Assembly (NCBI GenBank): GCA_030549495.1
Contig: JAUIRK010001056.1
Coordinates: 1,045,501 to 1,109,500, forward strand
Length of the DNA stretch: 64,000 bases
Reading direction: 5' to 3'
DNA from: Nectonema munidae
Taxonomy: Eukaryota > Nematomorpha > Nectonematoida > Nectonematidae
Position 1 is the stretch's first letter. Every line of letters starts with the position of its first letter. A program made the translations under genes and the position numbers. The notes beneath the pieces were generated by a model. The model was not told where the DNA came from. It searched no databases and was given only the letters and a program-made list of their open reading frames with translations. Positions 1 through 13,500 of this stretch are shown piece by piece.

Positions 1-1388
1 AGGGCCTATAACTTCACACCATTTTTTGATTTTTTTGAGAACTTTACGATTTTTCATTTTTATATTATCAATTTAGCTTAATCATGACCCAATGTTTTTT
101 AAACTCATTTTTTCCTTAATCTTCATCTCTATTCTCGATATTTATGAAAAATTTTAAATTCAATTTATTTTACTAATAGATTTTATTTATACACAGTAGA
201 TCCTTTATAGCGAGGATGGCTAGGGCCAAGGCACGGAGCTGCATTATAACGCATCTACTGAACTCGTATTTTCAAAAAATAGCACAGCCTTCCTTCATCA
301 TACACGGAGTTGCAGCGTATATGAATTGACAAGAGCTGATTTGAGAAAAAAAGTCATAAGCAAACAGCACCTAATGTGATACTGTGAGGTGCAATTGAAT
401 AATTTGTGCAGTAGAACTCTACGATAAAAGTACATGAAATTTTGCAAAACCAGCCCATACTAGTCTCTTGTGTCATTTTTTTAGCGTATACCCGCTCGTA
501 CCTGTCTCTTGCTGTATTTTTTAAAGTTATACCCGCCCACGGACAGGATTGGGCATGGGTAAACGGGCTTTAACAGTACCCGCGCAGCGCTCTGGATTCA
601 GGATGCGTGCTAAGAATTGCAGGGCCTAATTACATAATCGATACAGGGAGGCCTCCCGTTCTTTTAAGAGTAAAAAAACTATGTACCTATGTTTATATTT
701 AGTGCAGTATGTTCGTCTTTAAGCAAGAAATAAAATAAAAAAAGCAATAATCGCTGATATATATGACATATGGAACAGACACTACTTATTTAACAAAAAT
801 TTTGTAAAAAAAAACCCCATTCTGGCTTTTGTGGCCAAATTTTTGAAGATAGTTTCATGATCAATAGTTTTAACAATTTCAGATTCTATATTTAGCTCTT
901 AGAATAGAGAAAAGGCTTCACATATTAACTATGATATTGCTTATGCAAAACCACTAAAGTTGCAGGGCCGAATTTGATAAATGTTTCAAATGGGCGTAAA
1001 ACCTGCCCTGCAGAGATTATAATCACATTTTTTTAAATTATGTATTTAACTCTATTAAATCATTAATATAAGCGTACAACAAAGATTATTATTTGTATAG
1101 TACGGACTTGGTATGCGCAGGATTATAATCAATGCTACAAAGGTAAAAAGGTACAGTGTGGTGTTTTCATCGAGAAAGCACAATAGCGTCGCTTGTATCT
1201 TTATCGCAACCCAGTATCTAACCGACTTTACTCACGCCCCCTAAAAACGAAGACATATTTGATTGCAACAACAACTTAATAAATCGAAAATATCTGTGTA
1301 TAAAATCCCACAATTCGTGCAATATTAGGCAAATTGAAACTTTTTACAGCAAAAATTGTAGTATTATTTAGACATGGTATTAATGTAC
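1..1388 (-). other. LIG1 intron, truncated by window edge
   Basis: Begins at a GT donor after codon 628 and contains no ligase-like reading frame in either strand, so the next exon is beyond position 1. It holds a SINE fragment near 1161-1240 and a short inverted repeat near 196-261 whose ends read CAGTAGATCC and GCATCTACTG, like a stub of a pogo/Tigger-type element. Otherwise I see nothing. Confidence 0.7.
1161..1245 (-). repeat. SINE-A fragment
   Basis: Reverse complement shares CGGTTAGATACTGGG and the tail CGATGAAAACACCAC with copies at 19600 and 26520. It lacks most of the B box, so it is a decayed copy. Confidence 0.55.
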
Positions 1389-1541
1389 TTTGCAAACACT
1401 TTGATACTGATCATTGGCTGGGTCGTAGCAAGCAAGCAAAAAGCCGCCATACACACCAGCGCGCTTGCCTTTTCCGTGATAAGCGCCAATAACAACCAAA
1501 TCAAGAGTATCACCCATTCCAGTTAAGTAATCTTTTTTCAA
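1389..1541 (-). CDS. LIG1: LIG1 exon 15 (motif V, OB-fold start)
   Basis: Encodes [20 protein letters not shown] and the conserved stretch through GGFLLACYD to VCK. The exon is 153 nt in phase 0, ending at a GT donor (gtacat). It opens after a 52-bp intron (1542-1593) whose removal restores the invariant WLKLKKDYL of motif V; reading through without splicing destroys that motif. Confidence 0.93.
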
Positions 1542-4500
1542 CTTAAAACAAAATGTAGCGCCAAAATAAGTAGTAGTCAATTTGTTGAGAAACCTTGAGC
1601 CAGTTATGCGAACGCTTTGCAATCTCGTATGTTGCATCAACATCCAAAGTCTTTATCATCAAGCCTTCACAGTTGCCTAAAAATAGACAATCCTATACAT
1701 ATTAGGTATATATCTCGATAATATGATGGACGCTGTCCCGAGTATTTTTTGAAAAACAATCTTATGATGCAAATTATAAATATTTATAAAGTTATTATTT
1801 TAATTTTAATTTTATTGGCCATTTTGTGTAAAAATGTGATTTTTTCATTTTAATATCTTTTCCGATTGTATATGAATTTATAGGGCAAAACATTTCGAAA
1901 GGATTTCATCGGAATAGCGAGTTTTCTGGTTTATCGAGGTTTGACTAAATTGAAGTTTTTTGATTTCCCACACTAAAGATCTTTAGAAACCTGAATGCAA
2001 AATTTTTCAAGTATTTTATAAAATACAAGTTTTTATCTTAAAATATGTTATCGTAAGGCATATAAACCAAAAAGTCTCACGACTAACTTGAAGACAAATA
2101 AAAAATCCTACCTGATCACCTTAACATCCAATAGAGATTCGATTTTTGAAAAATTAATTTGAAACAAAGAGCATTTTTCATTAATTAAACTTCGTACCAA
2201 TTTTGGTTATTAATTTATACATACAATTAGTTCTTATTGCAAACAGGAAATGCATTGATATCAATAAAAAATAAATGTTAATGATTAAGATATAGACTTA
2301 CATACATTACCTCGTTAAGTAAAACACAAAAATGTTGATGCACTTGTATAAAATCTGAAAACATTGTGAGCACCCTGCCTGCATGCAGTGATACTGTAAT
2401 ACGGGAAGACATCGATATCAAGAAAGAAATGAAAGATTAACATTTAAATTTGAATATACAAAGTTTTACGTTTCATCAAAGACTTTATTTTTTTCAAAAT
2501 ACTCAAATATGTACTAAGAGATAAAAAGAAGGACCATAAAGGGAGGCCTTGTAACAACTAAGACTATTTGGAAGGAATGAAACTCCTCGTTTAATAGAGG
2601 CAATCATGACTTTAATCCAAGCAATTTTATATAAATCAAATAACATGGTAATTAACTAACGTAATAACATAATTGAACATGAGCACATTGCATATTAATA
2701 TTATGTGTAAGTTTGATTAATTTAATTATATTAGAGAGTAGTTGGGAGAGTAGAATCGGGATCGAGTCGGTCTGGGTTCGATTCCAGATCGTGACTATCT
2801 TTACAATCTGTTCAACTATCGAAGATTATTCTTCCTTTGGATGCGTTACCAACAACTAAAAATTTTTTTATATTCTTTGTTTTAAGAGTCTGTTTAATAA
2901 ACTTAATTAAAAATAATATTGTTGTTAAGCAAAATTTATAGACACCAAATTTAACATATGTATAACAAATTCATATAAAATTTTAAAAAGTTTCTGCAAC
3001 CTAAAAAAGAATGTTATCAAAGTCGTCTTTTAGTCTTATTTTTTTATAAACTTCGTGTTTCAAAGCAGAAAAAGTTCTTTCAATACTGACCTAAGTGGCA
3101 TGAAAAGATAAATCGATTTTAGTCAATCTTTTTAAATAATTATTTTTATGGTGCCCCACTCAAAAATATTCTCAAACTTGTTAATTCTATTTACACTATT
3201 TTATCGTTTAACTTGGTCTTTAACTTGCAAAGTCTTATCAGTTTGCAAAAGTTATTTGTCTCTTGTATTTATTAAGTAAATTTGCTATTTAATTTTTTGT
3301 ATGAATCGATTCAAAAATATTAATAATATATGATATTATTTATGGTTCTGGCAATAAGTGCCGAAATCTATTTAAATTTTTTGCAATTTTGCTAAAAGTC
3401 TTCAGAGAATACGACAGCCGTATTATGTCTTTTAGAATTCGACTTGTCATATCGTTGATATAAACGTAATCAACTACCAACAAGTATTGTTTTGGGAAAA
3501 AGAAAAATTAGTAAGGGTAATTTTCGAAGCCATTTTTCATAGGAGGGGGGGGGGCTAGGCCCATGAGGCCTCCCTCTTGGATCCGCCAATGCTGAAAGGT
3601 TCGATAAAAAACTCGTTACGAACTTCGATATTTTTCGTAATTTAGTTTTTTTCGTACTTAATTGCTATCTTAGCACACCGTGGTTTCGAAACATAACGTA
3701 TCCTATTTAACCAAAGCGTAGCCCCATATGATTCCTTTTATATGGTCATGGCTCCTTAATATAAGAAGTTTTAAATGAAAAGCAATTATGCGCTTATATT
3801 ACTACAGAGGCATCCTATTATTTAAAACTTAGACAATTTTATGGCCGCTCATATTTTGGCCCAGGTTGCAAAACCGAGACATAACGTGAAGATATGGTAG
3901 CCGTATTGGTGGACCATTTATCCTTGGAGATGCGACTTTTTATATAGTATGTGAAATAAAAGCTGAGTATTCAATTAAATTAATCACTTGAAAGAACCAT
4001 TCTATTTAAACGTTGAAACTAAAATCTAATCCAGCGTACATTATATTGAAGCCAGGTAAAGTTTCTATGCAGCAAATGCTTTTTTTCAATTAACATAAGG
4101 AGAAAAGTCGTGTAAATTTTGAGATTTAAGAATAAATTGACCGATAAATGCCATCGAACACAGACCTTAAAATCACAAAAGCATCCGCATCATCTAAAAA
4201 TGAAGATGGGATCAAAAATGGGTTACGTAGATTTTATATCAAATGAATTGATGTAGTCTACTTTTTTGGGGATCAGATGGATTACAAATGATAATAAGAC
4301 TTCAATAGCAACTTTAACTCCAAAAGGATACAATAAAGGGGTTATGAACTAGAGAAGTATGAAGATTTTTAGATTCAAACGTCGAAATATTTGAATTAAG
4401 AGGAAGATTCCGGTAAACAAACGCATTTGAACAGAGTATTAAAAAATACAGATGATAGCAATGAGGCAATATTTATCTGCAAAGTAATTTAACATTTTCA

Positions 4501-7500
4501 AAAAAATAGGAATCATTTCAAACTCAATGGCATAATTTAATGAAACTCATAAATATGTTATGGGAAATGAATTCATTAAAAAAAAAGATACTTATTACGA
4601 CCATAAAAGACCAAGATAAAAAATATATAAAACTTTTATAGAAGATAGATTTATTTTGAGATCAAGGAAATGAATGGAGTTGTGAAAATTTAATTATTTG
4701 CATTGCAACATCTTCTTATTCCCAGTGTATTTTTACTTTCCAATTTGTACACAATTACATTTTTTCGCTATCAAAAATTCTTTTTGAGCAAACTTTAAAA
4801 AATTTGTTGTCTTTTATTAAATTTTGAAATCGGGTGAGCTTTTAAAAAAACAAATAATACAATAGTACTAAAAATGTAAGAAATTAAAAAAATAAGTTTC
4901 AAAATTTTGAGAAAGAAAATATACACAAAAATGTATCGACCATGAATCAACATAAGATATTTCGAAGAATCATATTTAAATTTTTGTGGCCTTCTTAGAA
5001 CAACTAACGACCCATAAAACTACTTAAAGAGTGGGAGATTGTGTATCGTAGGCGCCATGACTATTAAACAGATTCAGACAATTTCAACATCGACTCATTA
5101 TTTAAATGTCAGAAAAAAAGTTTATTATTACACGCAAAAACAGATTATAATGTAAATTATAATGAAAAAGTGTTTAAAAATTATTATTAATTCATGCCTT
5201 CTTTTAAAGTTTTTGCATAAATACGTTAGCGAATTAGAGAACCGGCCAAAATGGGCATTACCGAAGAAGTCATTCCGACACTGATCTCTGGAATAGAAAA
5301 AAGGCATACTCTTTATAGACTCTTCCAGGAATTCGGACAACTGGTCAAAGTCATTAGAATCGGAATAAGTGGCAAAGCCAAACTCGCCAGGTATAGCCTT
5401 GAAGCTTGAGTGAAGTAGGGTTTTTCTTTCGCGTAACGGCCTCTTCAGTAATGATTCGTTATTCAAAAATAACAAGTCGAAGGCGAAGATAAAGACTTTG
5501 ATTTTAATTTCCGATTCAGTCACATCCTAGAAATAAAGTTAAAACTGTTTGACATGAAAATAAGTAAATACAAACTATTTATATGTGCTCTATAGTCACC
5601 TAAAAAGTAATGGTTCCGGCACAAGTGTTCTTGAAAACTCACAAAATTCAAATGCTATTATTAACGAGATAACAATCAGGGTAAAATATTGTCAACTTTA
5701 CAAAAATATAATTATCTGCTTTTATAAATGCTTTTTAATAAAAATCTTCTTCACATTAGATCTCCTCTAATTAATCTAGCCTTTAAAGAGGGAAAAACTG
5801 GTTAAGAAAACTGCTCGTTAACCGGTATCGAACAGAAACTCAAAAAACCATTTTATAATTTAGCCTATTTAGGCACCAGAGATCAACAAAAAAATCGCCT
5901 GATTTAATCCTTTTTTTTAGGAAAAAAGTTTTTGAAAACTACTTGTCTGTTTATTTTTTCAATGAATTTTCATACATAAATTAAAGGGTTAAAGCAGACG
6001 ATTTTTATTTATGGAACACTGGTGCATGTTAAGGGTTAAGTTGAATGAAAATTAATTAAAAATAAAGGCAATTGATTAATTTTCGAAAGAAAGAACATTC
6101 TATACGAATATTGTTGATATTATTATATGAAATTTAAAATATTTCTTTAACTCTTTAGGGAGCATAATTTTAAAAATTATTCGTCTGCTTTGTTTTCTAT
6201 GCAATTTTATATATAAAAACTAGACGATTTTTATTTATGGAACACTGGTGCATGTAAAGGGTTAAGTTGTATGAAAATTAATTAAAAATAAAGGCAATTG
6301 ATTAATTTTCGAAAGAAAGAACATTCTATACGAATATTGTTGATATTATTATATGAAATTTAAAATATTTCTTTAACTCTTTAGGGAGCATAATTTTAAA
6401 AATTATTCGTCTGCTTTGTTTTTCTATGCAATTTTATATATAAAAACTAGAAGATTTTTATTTATGGAACACTGGTGCATGTAAAGGGTTAAGTTGTATG
6501 AAAATTAATTAAAAATAAAGGCAATTGATTAATTTTCGAAAGAAAGAACATTCTATACGAATATTGTTGATATTATTATATGAAATTTAAAATATTTCTT
6601 TAACTCTTTAGGGAGCATAATTTTAAAAATTATTCGTCTGCTTTGTTTTTCTATGCAATTTTATATATAAAAACTAGAAGATTTTTATTTATGGAACACT
6701 GGGGCATGTAAAGGGTTAAGTTGTATGAAAATTAATTAAAAATAAAGGCAATTGATTAATTTTCGAAAGAAAACGAATATTGTTGATATTATTATATGAA
6801 TTTTAAATATTTCTTTAACTCTTTGAGGAGCATAATTTTGAAAACTATTCGTCTGCTTTGTTTTTCTATGCAATTTTATATATAAAAAGCAGACGATTTT
6901 TATTTTTTATTCCTTAAATGGTTGAAACAGTTAGAAGACTCTTTAAATCATACAAAATTAGAAAAAAAGTTAAAAAGTAATATATTTGAGTTTTTCAATT
7001 AGATAACAAACCCTAGTAGTTGTTAAAGCGCCTCAATATTACGACCAGTAGCACATGTGTATTCTCATCTACACTAACTCTAAGCTATGTCGTATTGCTA
7101 ACGACAAAGAGCATGTGATGTATGTTGCATAAGATTAGCATGTCTATTCTCATTGGAAAAAGGGCATCTTTTCTAACATAGTTTCACTTCATCATATCCT
7201 AGCTCGGTATATCGAGGTTTTACTGTGTGATTTATCTATCTCTAAACTCACTGATAAGACCATAAAAATAAAGTCCCAAAGGTGATCTTAATAGCGCGAT
7301 TTTACTGCATTCTCAAGAATTATTTGCAAAATAGTCGTGATGTAATACGAATATTGAAAAAGGGTAACAAAATATATAAAGTACTACCCGGCTAACAAAC
7401 TATTCGATTTAATTCTAATCTTAACCCATTTTAGTTCGCCCAAAGCAGGCAATTTTGATTAATGTCTACTAAATTCCCCTGAGAATTCCAGTTTGTCTGC

Positions 7501-10500
7501 GTTCCTCTTCAGGAACAATAATCCAAATGGGTTAATGAGTAGCTATAAGCTATAATCAGGCATCCCACATCATTGTAACATACAATAAATTGATAAAATA
7601 TACACATGTAAGCGGGGAATTTAACATGAGTCTCTTGCTAAAAACACAAGTCTAATTATTGTATATTCATTATTACATGGTTATTCTATTCTCTGCGATT
7701 AGCATGAATATTAGATACTATCTATAAGTATTATATAGGAAGAACGGCTGATGTACAATTAGATATGTTACATTCTTAATGAAATAGTCGGCAACCTTCT
7801 GCACGCGGGCAGATCCGACCCGCAATGGCCTAGCGTCGGGCCCGCTATCCTGCTCTGTACTTTACAAAAGAGCTGCATTAGAGAGTCTAAGTTTGATGAT
7901 GTATAGGGAGGATCAAGATCGATTGTGAGATGAATTTTGTCCATGCTTCGATAAAGGGCAGCGCATTTGTGCTTTCTTAATGAAGTCAAACATTGAAGTG
8001 AGTTTGAAACCTTGAAAGAAAAAAGAAAGAAAAGAAGGAATACGAACCTTTTTTTTGCGAGTAGCCAAAATTTGAAAAGGAAGAATGCTTTCTTTTTCAG
8101 TGTCAAAGGCGACGACTTCAGCATCCAAAATGAAGGATGCAGGCAGATCGGTAGTATCCATTTTGTTCAACAAATTTTTAATGTCAGGATACTTATTGGT
8201 GGTGTCCTCTTGATTCCTACTGAATATTTTGATAGTTCCGTCCTCACTTCGATGAATCTAAAGTGAAAGAGTAGCGTCGCTATTAGATGCATAAGTGGCA
8301 AGCGGAGATTCATGGAACATTTGTTGCCTTACTTTCATGTGCTAGGATCAATGTATGTCATTTTTAATGTATTGTACTGAGGTATGATGTTTTCGCGAAC
8401 TTCAGGGGAACCCGAAACAATTTATGAATATTTTATGAAATTTTTCTTTATTTCAGGGAATCAAGGTTAATTAAGTTGAAATGTTAAAAAATTTTAAAAT
8501 ATTTACTTTACCTTTACAAACCAATAATTTTCCCGCCTAGCAACTTCCTTATGAGCATTGTCATGAAACATAGCTCGTAGTATCAAACAGAAAACAAAAG
8601 AGTATTCAAACAATTTATCATTATCTCCATTATTATATCAATGATTATATGATATCAACGTACGTACAACAAACTTTAATAGAAAAGTCTTAAGAAAAAC
8701 ATTCTTAAACCTATTATTCATATAAAAATCAAATTTTTGGAAAGTTTTCAAGGTTTATAATCATCTTTCAAGGTGTTTTTAAGGTTTTCAAGATATGTTT
8801 TTATTTTCAAGGGGTTTTCCAGGTTTTCAAGGTCCGTAGACACCATGTAAACATAATTGACAATTTTGAGAAACCTAGGACATGATATCGCACTATTCCC
8901 ATCATCTGTTAGCAAGACACATTAAAAATGAGGGACAGCAAAAATGTTCCATAAATCGCAGTCTTCCATGAACTGCCTAAAAAAGGATCAGCAGGATGGG
9001 TGAGTGGTAGTGGTGAAGAACTTACTTGCGCACGCTCCCCATCATATTTATATTCCGCGGTGAAAGAAATCTTGTCAAACTTGTTCAACAACTCATCAAT
9101 CCCTTTACTCGGATGAGCTAGCATCGGCTTAACAGGCACACCTAAAGTGAGCAAATCAAAATTTTAAAGATTTTTAAGAAGAGTGTATTCGAAAGGACTT
9201 CTTCTTTTTGAGACGCTTCCATCAAGGCACTTCTCCCCAACCTAATAACATCTGGAGCTTTTGAAGAACAGGGCTCCCGCTTTATCTTGGGTCCCTTTTA
9301 TTTAAAAACGAGCTGAGACCCCTGTTCTTCAAAAGCTAGTATATTTCGAACTCACTATTATCAATATAAACAGAGAAAAAAACGAAATGTATAAAAATTA
9401 AAGTAGGTAAAAAGAAACTTTTCAAACTTTTAGATCATAGTTCCAAATGGTGAGAAAACTAAAAGAAAATCTTAAAAATGGGAAAAAATGATAAAAAAAA
9501 ACTCGAAACATATGGTAAAATGACAACAATCGAAAAACTCAATAAAAAGGTATCATACTTCAATAATAATTTTCCAGTTTTATGCGTTAATATTGCTTGA
9601 GACAATGATACGGTAATATTTTTTTTCGTTCAAACTTCCTAAATTTCAATGGAAGTTATGTGATATGCCATTTTTATGCATTCAAAGCAATAACAATTTT
9701 CAAAGTAACATAATTCTGGAAATTAAAACAAATAAATACGCTATGAAACTACTTGGCATCTAAGCTCGTTATCATTTTAAACTGCGAAATCACGCATAAA
9801 AGAAATTGAAGAAAATTCAGCGCACTAAATTTCAAAAGAATAGATACTAAACGCAACAGCATTATCTGATTGGTCGGATCTACTTATGCATCCGAAGAGA
9901 AGGATAAACCCTAAAAAAATATTCAAGTTACAAATCTATATAAGCGATGGAAAAAATTCGAAAAAGTACATTTGTATTTATCTAGTATTCATTAATTTTT
10001 ATGAAAATTTTATTTTTTTTATTTTTAATTAAATTAATATTTCCATTTTTTTATAAAACTTTTTTTAAATGCATTTTTTTAATAAAAATTTTGCTCTATA
10101 GCAACATCCATTCTGAAAAATACTTTTGATATTGAGGAAACTAAAGTTTTTAAGCCCAGATTTATTATTAAAGGTGTTGCCAAAACTAATAATCACAATG
10201 ATATTGTTGAATCAATTAATATCTGTAATTTTTACATTAACCAGTTGGGAGGTGTAAAGTTAATTAAACTCATAGAACCCAAAAATAAACACTTTAATCT
10301 AGCAATTATTGAACCTAACACATCTGAGGTTGCCAATTATTTATCTAAGTGTACCAATGTTTTTTGTGGTTATTGTTCTTTACCAATTGAACTTTACATA
10401 AGAAAGGTTTTAATATGCAAAAATTGTGGAAAGTTTGGACACACCCTTTCTCATTGTCACGCAAAATCTCCTAAGTGCCTGAAGTGCACAAAAATTGGGC

Positions 10501-13500
10501 ATTCTATTAAAGACTGCAAAGCCGCTAATACAACTTGCACTAACTGTAATGGCCCGCACTCATATGATTGCAAAACTTGTCCGGCATTTATTAAAAAGCT
10601 AAAAGAACAGGAATCTTTTTGTAATAATGCTTTATCCTTCTTTATAAATAATTTTAATGGTTCTTAAGCTTTTACAAAGTAATTTACGCAAATCTATCAT
10701 AGCATTCAATAGCTTACTTATATTTTTGGAAAATAATGCATATGACATTATATTGATTAATGAACCATATCTTATAAATGATCATTTTCCTTTTATTCCT
10801 AATAAGTCATACTCTGTTCTCTATAGCTCTTTACCTTGCCTTTCTTGCATTTTATTCAAAAGCAATCTTGACATCTATATCGTTAGACAACTATCGAACA
10901 CACATATCACAACTGCCGCCGTCTCAATTCAAGGTATTCGCTTTTTCTGTATTGCAGCTTATTTTCCTCCAAATTCTCTCAACCACGTAAATTTCTTTTT
11001 CTCTTCTATTTTGCCACCCATCTCTAATGTTCTTGTTTTAATAATGGGAGATACCAATGCCCGACATATGTTCTGGGATACAAAGTCTAATAGCCAGGGT
11101 TTCCTTTTGTACGATAAAATAGTATCATCTAACCTTCATATTATTGACTCGAGTCCATGTCCCACCTTCAAGAGTTTGAGAACCGACGCTAATTACCAAT
11201 CTCACGTGGACCTCACAATTTGCAGCGACAAAATGCTTCCGTACATAAATTCTTGGAATATTCTTGATGAATATAGTTTTTCAGATCACGCCTATATCGT
11301 CTTGAGTCTCAATTTGAATGTACAGCCTTGCTTGCCTCTACCTACTAAAAAGATTATTAACGAAAATTTACTTATCAGCAATATACAAAATCTTATTCAA
11401 GACACCCAAATCCTTAGCCATGCTCCAAATAATCATGATGATATCGATGATTTTGCAACTGCGCTAACAAAATGCATTTCTACTGCTGAAGCACGTTCCT
11501 CTTACACAATAAAAATAAAAAACCAATTCTGGACACCTGCTCTTCATTCTCTAAGGAAAAAGGTACGCTTCTTTCATAAAAAGTTTAGGCAATCGAGATG
11601 TGAAGAAAATCTTTCAGCCTATTTGAATATGAAAAAGCTTTACAAGAGAAAAATTTTTGAGTTCAAAAAATCTAAATGGCTTGGATTTCTAGATTTTAAC
11701 GCATCGAATGTTTGGAAGAAAATAAATATTCTAACTTACAGCAATAAAAAGTCTTCACCTGTTTTTAATCATCCTTTTAACCTAAACAATCATGGTGCTA
11801 ATATTCTTGACAATATCTTCTCTTGCGAATCCTCTTGTGACATACCTGAAAACATACAGAAAGAAGTTGAATTTGAACCCATAAGTTCGGATGAACTTAA
11901 CCTTTGCTTAAAAGCAATGGACTCCAACTCTTCCCCAGGCCATGACAAAATATCATTTAAACTGATCAAACGAGTTTTCTTCATAATCGAACCGTATGTT
12001 ATAAAACTTATCAACTCTGTTCTTAAGCTGAAATACTATCCTCAATGTTTCAAACTTGGAGAGGTTATTCTCATACCAAAAAATGTGAACTCATCAAAAG
12101 ACATTGAAAATTTTAGACCGATAACTCTGTTACCCTGCCTTGGCAAATTATGTGAGAAAACTATAAGGAAAAGAATAATCAACCATCTAGAAGCATACAA
12201 ATGTATAAATAAGTTTCAATTTGCGTATGTTTATCGTAGATCGGCTGAATTAGCAATCGATCGAATTACTTCGACAATTTACTCTTGTTTTAAAAATCAA
12301 GAATATCTGACAACGTTTTTCATTGATTTTAAAGATGCTTTCAATTCTGCTTGTCATAAGTGTATTATAAGGAACATGCATCAAATGAATTTTCCTCTAT
12401 ATCTAATTGAGTTTGTACGTGCATATTTATCAAATCGTAAAATCTCTTTGAGAAATCAACCTAATGTTCTCAAAACATTAAGATGCTCAACCCCTCAAGG
12501 GGGCTGCCTGTCAGATCTTTTATTCATTATATTGATCAATCCTCTTTTGGATTTCCTAGAGAATTCTTTTTGTTTTTACCAGTGTTTTTCCGATGACCTT
12601 GTAATTGGAATTCGAGGCACGGACCCAACATATAATTTAATTAAATTGGATAATATTTTGAATAAAGCACAAACATTTGCTACGATTCTGAACTTAAAGT
12701 TTAACTTTAAAAAATGCAAACTTATGAATTTTGGCAGAAAAAGGTCGAAACTTCCTTGCTTACTGTTTAATGACATTCACTTTTCTGAAAATTCTTCTGT
12801 CAAATATCTAGGGGTATTTTTGAATTCTAAATTAAACTGGCAAGAAAACTTTATTTTTAAACACACTAAATGTTTTAAGCTCTATTCTCGTGTAAAAGGT
12901 GTCATTGGTTTTAAGTGGCCTAATAATTTTATTTTTTTCAAAAAAATTCTTTTTAATGTCATTTTTCCTTCTTTAACATATGGAATTGCCTCGTGGGGCA
13001 CCATTATTTCAAAAACCAAATACTCTAATATGCTCAATTCATTGTTTTTTTTGGTTTTAAGAACAGCACTTAAAGTCAACATCTCTACGCCTAAAAATTT
13101 ATTGCTCATTGCCTCTTCAACAGTTCCTTTTCATCTCTATTTAGAAAAGTTGATAATTTCAAAGAAATTGTCTTTTATATCAAAGGATCGTGATTATCTT
13201 TCTTTTGGTTTAAACTTCTCCTCACCCACGCATTTCTCTAATTATGACTTATTTCAATCTCTTTTTCAGAAATACTTCGAATGTAACTTTTCCGATGTCA
13301 TTGTCCTTGAACCACCCCCGTTAACTTTCTCCCTTTCAATTGTTAACTTTATTCCAAATATCACCGTTTGCACTTCTAAGGCTAACGCGTTGAAATTTTG
13401 TCAAAAAACTAGTATGCACTCTAAGGCTCCATTAGTATACACGGATGGATCATATGACCGTTCATCCGATAAGGCTGCATCCGCTTTTGCTGTTTTTTTG

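Noticed and set aside
960-1013. Inverted TGCAGGGC / GCCCTGCA pair considered as a hAT mini-element
   Set aside because: Only 8-bp arms over 54 bp and no 8-bp flanking duplication; could be chance.
2735-2805. Possible tRNA gene (B box GGTTCGATTCC)
   Set aside because: No acceptor-stem pairing or proper A box; it is the head of a SINE-B copy.
7768-8266. Three overlapping open frames around 7.8-8.3 kb
   Set aside because: Only the stretch 8048-8257 on the minus strand is real (LIG1 exon 12); the other frames are shadows or intron read-through.
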